A stretch of 40,177 nt of DNA from an uncultured bacterium (lineage in GTDB: Bacteria > Planctomycetota > UBA8108 > UBA1146): the NCBI GenBank assembly GCA_913056395.1, contig CAJXMG010000025.1:1-40177 (forward strand). The letters run 5' to 3'. The notes under the pieces were generated by a model that worked only from the letters and a program-made list of their open reading frames with translations, made no database searches and had not been told where the DNA came from. Both the position numbers and the translations under genes were made by a program. Every line of letters begins with the position of its first letter. Within the stretch, counting starts at the first letter, position 1. Positions 39,948 to 40,177 of the stretch are shown here, piece after piece.

Positions 39948-40177
39948 ACCGTCGGTCTCCCCTCACAGATCACTTCCTTGAGAGCAACCACATTACCGGT
40001 GACATCGTCCCCCTTGAAGACGGCACTGCCAGCGACAAAGACGTTGGCTCCCGCATCGCGGGCCTGAGGCAGCGTGTCGACGGTGATCCCGCCATCCACC
40101 TGAACTTCCAGACCCGGTGCCGCCACTTCACGGATCGCGGCAATCTTCTGCAACGGTTCTTCCATGAAGGACTGGCC
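39944..40177 (-). CDS. rpe: Ribulose-phosphate 3-epimerase, 5' part cut off
   Basis: Only the last 77 codons are present; the beginning lies past the window edge. The piece starts GQSFMEEPLQKI, the conserved phosphate-binding region after PGFGG, and continues LEVQVDGGITVDTLPQARDAGANVFVAGSAVF, the canonical C-terminal catalytic-Asp and phosphate loop of Rpe. The enzyme interconverts ribulose 5-phosphate and xylulose 5-phosphate. The stop overlaps accD by four bases. Confidence 0.92.
   Translation of the reverse strand, partial: GQSFMEEPLQKIAAIREVAAPGLEVQVDGGITVDTLPQARDAGANVFVAGSAVFKGDDVTGNVVALKEVICEGRPTV

Noticed and set aside
1-40177. CRISPR arrays, insertion sequences or prophage
   Set aside because: No spaced direct repeats of CRISPR length, no transposase or integrase, and no phage structural genes were recognised.

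Overview
This window is a gene-dense stretch of bacterial chromosome, moderately GC-rich by eye. Genes run in long co-directional blocks with 1-4 base overlaps. Several genes appear to start with TTG or GTG behind good Shine-Dalgarno sequences. Lipoprotein-type and exported proteins, a C-terminal processing protease, an FkbM methyltransferase and an uncharacterised Minf_1886-type protein suggest a deep-branching, probably Gram-negative bacterium. I cannot place it more precisely from sequence alone, and nothing here identifies a plasmid or an intact phage.

Layout. (1) 1-6751, minus strand: thrS, a 38-residue membrane ORF, asd, truA, yvcK, ptsH and ptsI (cut by the window edge). These cover translation, the aspartate pathway, tRNA modification and PTS phosphotransfer. 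(2) 6863-8158, plus: dinB (DNA polymerase IV). (3) 8201-12465, minus: comM/yifB-type AAA protein, a tRNA-dihydrouridine synthase and an alkaline-phosphatase-superfamily hydrolase. (4) 12927-15350, plus: a long S41 protease behind a repeat-bearing, structured leader. (5) 15445-28540, minus: a large block of PaaK-like AMP-binding enzyme, patatin phospholipase, lipA, tmk, holB, Minf_1886 protein, AI-2E permease, pgeF, carA and carB, ending at a clear terminator, followed by an exported helical protein.

(6) 28782-33461 is the accessory part. Two envelope-type genes precede a tRNA-Val(GAC) gene. Behind its terminator lie a small peptide gene with a double-glycine leader (candidate RiPP/bacteriocin precursor), a fragment of an N-acylglucosamine 2-epimerase, a fragment of an ankyrin gene, a membrane protein resembling only the C-terminal part of a larger family, a pair of small membrane/coiled-coil genes and an intact ankyrin protein. 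It looks like a site of repeated insertion and decay next to a tRNA gene. (7) 33470-40177: a DUF418 membrane protein, a GT-C-like membrane protein, an FkbM methyltransferase, a lipoprotein, then rpe-accD-receiver-GGDEF on the minus strand.

Most notable are: the double-glycine-leader peptide at 30628-30816; a terminator-shaped hairpin whose 3' arm contains the ribosome site of the GGDEF gene (38554-38585); two mutually exclusive hairpins in the carAB leader (20466-20514); the doubly coupled 38-residue membrane ORF between thrS and asd; and the mosaic of gene fragments beside tRNA-Val.
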